From Entamoeba invadens IP1 (taxonomy: Eukaryota; Evosea; Mastigamoebida; Endamoebidae), in assembly GCF_000330505.1 (NCBI RefSeq), contig NW_004443593.1:35566-99565 (forward strand): DNA of 64,000 nt. Reading direction: 5' to 3'. Each line of letters opens with the position of its first letter. The first letter of the stretch is position 1. Positions 60,717 through 64,000 of this stretch are shown piece by piece. The translations under genes and the position numbers were made by a program. The notes under the pieces were generated by a model. It saw only the letters and a list, made by a program, of their open reading frames with translations. It was not told the origin of the DNA and searched no databases.

Positions 60717-61844
60717 TCAGACACATAGTGTTGTATTAAAGTATTTAACCTTGATAAGACATTTGTGATTTAGTAAATTTGGTGGGAATATTTTAGTTCT
60801 GTAATTTGATGGAGCTTGTATATAAGATATAACAAATTCTCTTATTTCAGTTAAATTATTTACTACTTGATTAATTATTTCTTGTAAATTATTTAAAGTA
60901 GTTATAAATCCATTTTAAGCATTAATATTATCAGGATCTTCAACATCTGGTACAAATAATTTATATAAAACATTTATTGGTATTTGTTTCATAATCTCAA
61001 TTATACCGCTTGTTATATGATCGATATTGGTTTCAAATTTAGCATATTTATCAACACCTTTTCTGTATAATGTGTTATTTATAAATTCATTTACATCTAC
61101 ACCCAATAATGAAGCCATTAATGTAGAATACATAAAAGATATACTTTGTTTAGTGTTTATCATATTTTTATTAGTAATTTTTGCAACATTTGGAGTTTTA
61201 TTTAACACATCTTTAATTGTGTTTTCGAACCATTTATAAACACTTGGTTTAATTTTTGGTATTTTATCTTCACCACCATAAAATTGAATTTTTGCTTGTT
61301 TAACAACGTTAGATTTGTATTTATTAAACGATGTACCATTTTTTCCAATACGGTCTTCTAATGGAACCGAATTATAATACGCATAATAACTATTTTGTTT
61401 ATTTGGAATAAGTGAATAACCATTCAAATATCTAAGACGACCTTCTTCATCATATACACCAACATCTGGTATTTCATCATTATTTATATCACTATTAAAA
61501 GCATACATTCTATTCTGCTTAGCAAATAATTCTGCTTGTTTTGGATCTAACATTTTAGGATTATATCTGATATCATATATAGGATTAGCTTGATTTGCTG
61601 GTAAATTTAAAATATATTTATTGTCAGGATTATTCATCATTGCTGACAAATCTGTTAGTACACCTGGTTCATCGCCATAAACTGGTTTATGTGTTCCTTT
61701 AATATAAGGAGTTCGTTTATATTGAATTGTACCTTGTGGTTTTTCAATTTTAAATCTCTTTGATGGTTTACCTACCATATATTTATTTTTTCCAACTTGT
61801 TGAATTGGATTTTGAATAAATTGTTGAGCTTGTTCTACTTCCAT
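60717..61844 (-). pseudogene. Polinton unknown protein (309 + 65 codons), internal TAA
   Basis: The frame 61844-60915 encodes 309 residues: a Gln-rich start (MEVEQAQQFIQNPIQQVG), a basic region (GKPSKRFKIEKPQGTIQYKR), an acidic segment (FNSDINNDEIPDVGVYDEEG) and a helical second half. A TAA at 60915-60917 is followed in frame by 65 further codons (NGFITTLNNLQEIINQVVNN to LIKVKYFNTTLCV), ending at a TGA 60717-60719. The extension is a clean helix plus a beta end, so the TAA is internal to the original gene. I do not recognise the family. Its start faces the ATPase gene across 37 bp. Confidence 0.6.
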
Positions 61845-61881
61845 TTATTAAGTCTAAAAATTGTAATTTCATAATATAGAA

Positions 61882-62726
61882 ATGAATAAAAGTATTTACA
61901 GATCTGAAAATCCTCAGACTTTAATAAGTCACACACATCAGAACGATCAAAAGAAAACAAAGATAATATAGATTCTAATATTGATACTTATGTAGACAAT
62001 ATAGTTGAAACTAAATTGAATAATAGTAAGAAAAAATTTATATCTAAGATAAGTAATGATATTAATTTCAGATATAACAGCTTTAATTTATGTATAGGAC
62101 CACAAGGTAGTTCTAAATCAACATCTATTATGAAAGAATTAATGAAATTGAGTTTAATACCAAATGATTATCATCTCATCATATATGTTAATAATAATAG
62201 TTCAGATGATACTTTCACATCATTGGTAAATTATACTAATATTCCTGTTGTCAAAATCGATTATGAACAAGTTGAAAAACAATGTGAACAACTATTTAAA
62301 TTGAAAGATGATTACAATAAAATGGTAGATGAAGAAATACCTAAAGATGCTTCAATATTACAATATTTATATGTTGACAATTTTGATAAACAACGATTGC
62401 ACACATTTATTTTATTTGATGATGCATCTTTCATATTTGAAAAGAATTCAAAATCTAAATTCAAGAATTGGTTTTGTAAATGTAGACACTTAAATATAAC
62501 AGTATTTGCTTGTATTCAAATATTTAATGCAATTGATCCGAAATTAAAATCACAGCTCAGTACAGTATTCTTGTTTAAAGGATTTAGTAGAGAACGTTTA
62601 CAACTAATATATAGACAATGTTGTATAGACATGTCATTCTCAGATATTTTTAATTTTTACATGAGATTACAAAAATATAAGAAAATTATTATTGACAATA
62701 TAGATTGTTCATTGGTTATTAAGTAA
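61882..62726 (+). pseudogene. Polinton packaging ATPase (A32/FtsK-like), N-terminal frameshift
   Basis: The long frame (from about 61923) contains a P-loop (IGPQGSSKSTSIMKEL) and a Walker B (LHTFILFDDAS), followed by FKNWFCKCRHLNITVFACIQ, a sensor-like region typical of A32-type packaging ATPases. In the P-loop the last Gly of GxxxxGK is Ser. No ATG occurs before the P-loop in this frame, but an ATG at 61882 in another frame reads MNKSIYRSENPQTL and would join by a one-base shift near 61920. An intact gene would thus begin at 61882. The product would pump element DNA into capsids. It is smaller than cellular FtsK and the right size for Polintons. Confidence 0.75.
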
Positions 62727-62744
62727 TTTCAATAAAGTATTTAA

Positions 62745-63047
62745 TTAATTATCTAAACTCTTAATATGACTCATTATCAGATCCAATCTATCTTCTATGT
62801 TGAAATCATTATCAGAATTATATTTATCATTATTTTCATTTTTATTTTTGTATAATGTTATTTGACCTTTAACACGATTTATATGATAACCAGGTATTTT
62901 GAATTTAATGTTCAATCCTCTAGTCGGAATTTTTTTGATATCTTCTTCGTATTTGTTATAATATTTTTCAAAATCTTCTTTACTATCAAAGGTTATCACA
63001 GTTTCATATAAATTCTTAAATTCTGATATAGTTTCTTGTTTAGTCAT
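62745..63047 (-). CDS. Polinton unknown small protein, 100 aa
   Basis: An uninterrupted frame: MTKQETISEFKNLYETVITF, an acidic helix, then KFKIPGYHINRVKGQITLYK and an Asn/Asp-rich end. It converges on the ATPase gene with only 18 bp between stops. I do not recognise it. Its size and mixed helix/strand pattern would suit a DNA- or protein-binding accessory factor, but nothing specific is visible. Confidence 0.6.
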   Translation of the reverse strand: MTKQETISEFKNLYETVITFDSKEDFEKYYNKYEEDIKKIPTRGLNIKFKIPGYHINRVKGQITLYKNKNENNDKYNSDNDFNIEDRLDLIMSHIKSLDN

Positions 63048-63136
63048 TTGATAAAAATATAAATCAAAATATTAAAATTGAAAATAAGTATAAAATAAAT
63101 TTGTTATAATTTGATGATCATGGTTATTAATCATAA

Positions 63137-64000
63137 TTATTCTTCATAATAGTCTGGATCATTGTAATCTACTTCTTTGTATTCATAATCTTCACTACTG
63201 TCCTCATTACTGTTCTTATCATCTTTCTCATAACTGTTTTCTTCTTCTTTCTTTGCTTTTTCTTCTTCTTTTCTTTCTTTGATTAATTGAAGATTGTGAG
63301 CAGTAATTTTCTCCATACTAGTATGTTCATTAATTTTGAAAGTTGTGTTTACTTCTTTTTTAACATCTGGTTTCACAGAATTGGTAACATACTTCTTTAA
63401 CATGGTGTTAGGATTAAGATTCTTATATAATTTGATATTAGCACTAGATTCTTTTGCAGAATTAAACTGCTCGGTTGCTTTAGATGTTAGGTTCATATGT
63501 TCATAACAATATTTATAACAATATTCTCTGTCTTCTTTTACGAATCTATTGAAAATAGTGAATAACTTGAATAATGTAATTCCTTTATTATTATGAGCAT
63601 GAATTTCTGATTTAATATGAGTCAATATGTCTTTATCCTCTAATTTATTTGTTCAGTATTCGATATCAGGTAATATTTCATTTCCTTCGTCGTCATATAT
63701 TCTAGTCTTGGTCTTATTACATAGTTCGGCATTAATATTTGGAATTGTTAATGATTCACCTAATTTCAATATATTATAAACATCATATAAGTTACCAAGG
63801 TTAGGTAAATCGTCTACTTCAAAGTCTCTAACACTTTTATTTTTTTGTCTTCGATTAATTGGTTGATATATACCAATCTCACCACTATGGTTATAAGCTT
63901 GACTTCCATATTTCATGACTTTGGGTCCATCATCTATTTCTGGTCTTGGGATAAAGATATCTACTTCATATAATATGTTAGATATGATTTTAACAACTTT
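63137..64000 (-). pseudogene. Polinton unknown protein with acidic tail, internal TGA, cut by window edge
   Basis: One minus-strand frame runs from the window edge (64000; VDIFIPRPEIDDGPKV) through 63916 and on to a TAA at 63137, broken by a TGA at 63653-63655. Coding sequence continues directly after it (TNKLEDKDILTHIKSEIHAH). The C-terminal 60 residues are very charged (RKEEEKAKKEEEN, then EDSSEDYEYKEVDYNDPDYY). The 5' part lies outside the window, so its length and family cannot be judged. The acidic tail is a common feature of DNA-mimicking or histone-contacting proteins, but no function can be claimed. Confidence 0.6.

Larger units (their letters stand above)
54656..64000 (+). mobile_element. 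Maverick/Polinton, left part (runs off the window)
   Basis: From about 55.3 kb, gene density jumps: about 90% is coding, with genes on both strands separated by 20-250 bp. The set includes a retroviral-type integrase, a probable major capsid protein and a probable packaging ATPase, the hallmark trio of Polintons; these are known from E. invadens. PolB and the adenovirus-like protease, the other usual genes, are not in view. The boundary at about 54656 is inferred from the loss of MULE coding sequence and the inverted repeats. The right end lies beyond 64000. Confidence 0.85.

Noticed and set aside
55318..64000. Stop-codon reassignment as the explanation for in-frame stops in the Polinton genes
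   Set aside because: TAA, TAG and TGA are all found inside frames and also as apparent true ends, so no single reassigned codon explains them; two genes have frameshifts instead.
1..64000. tRNA, rRNA or riboswitch genes
   Set aside because: I saw no cloverleaf with a T-loop consensus, no rRNA-like conserved block and no riboswitch core; a computed scan would be needed to exclude tRNAs fully.

Overview
The window reads as nuclear DNA of an Entamoeba-type amoeba, most likely the reptile parasite E. invadens or a close relative. The basis is roughly 70-75% A+T, sparse genes, rare short introns, CXXC-rich transmembrane kinases, BspA-like leucine-rich-repeat proteins, a papain-type protease, and a DNA-transposon mixture (mariner, piggyBac, hAT, Mutator, pogo/Tigger and a Maverick/Polinton) known from E. 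invadens. I infer the species from these families; I could not search for it. There are two assembly gaps of 100 N.

Layout. 1-15.4 kb: a decayed transmembrane kinase (1328-6997), a TLDc-domain gene with an internal stop, an unknown gene fragment, a frameshifted cysteine protease, and a dynamin remnant in which the P-loop region lies directly beside the C-terminal effector region. 15.4-30.3 kb is transposon territory: two non-coding inverted-repeat elements, a mariner with an uninterrupted transposase, broken piggyBac and hAT transposases, another small inverted-repeat element and a pogo-type DNA-binding fragment. 31.0-36.0 kb: a second broken transmembrane kinase. 36.05-43.73 kb: a nest of elements, with a Mutator element (246-bp terminal inverted repeats) inside a Tigger transposase gene, and that Tigger inside an older relative. 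44.2-53.5 kb: a Mutator fragment, two leucine-rich-repeat genes, a leucine-rich-repeat/SPRY remnant, a (TTATA)n array and long empty A+T-rich stretches.

54.66-64.0 kb is the most unusual part: the left portion of a Maverick/Polinton, a virus-like self-synthesising transposon, lying against a truncated Mutator gene. It carries a retroviral-type integrase, a large protein that I take to be the major capsid protein, a likely packaging ATPase, a fibre-like protein with 11-residue repeats, two small amphipathic proteins and several unknown proteins. It is compact: divergent starts are about 37 bp apart, and short GC-richer hairpins with three-base loops sit at gene ends. No polymerase B or protease is visible; the element runs off the window.

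The dominant theme is decay. Almost every gene longer than 200 codons has at least one in-frame stop or single-base frameshift with clearly coding sequence beyond it. In the Polinton each large gene has just one such lesion, using TAA, TAG and TGA. The mariner transposase is the clearest uninterrupted large gene. Either this is a graveyard of multicopy surface-protein families and mobile elements, or part of the damage is sequencing error; resequencing would decide.
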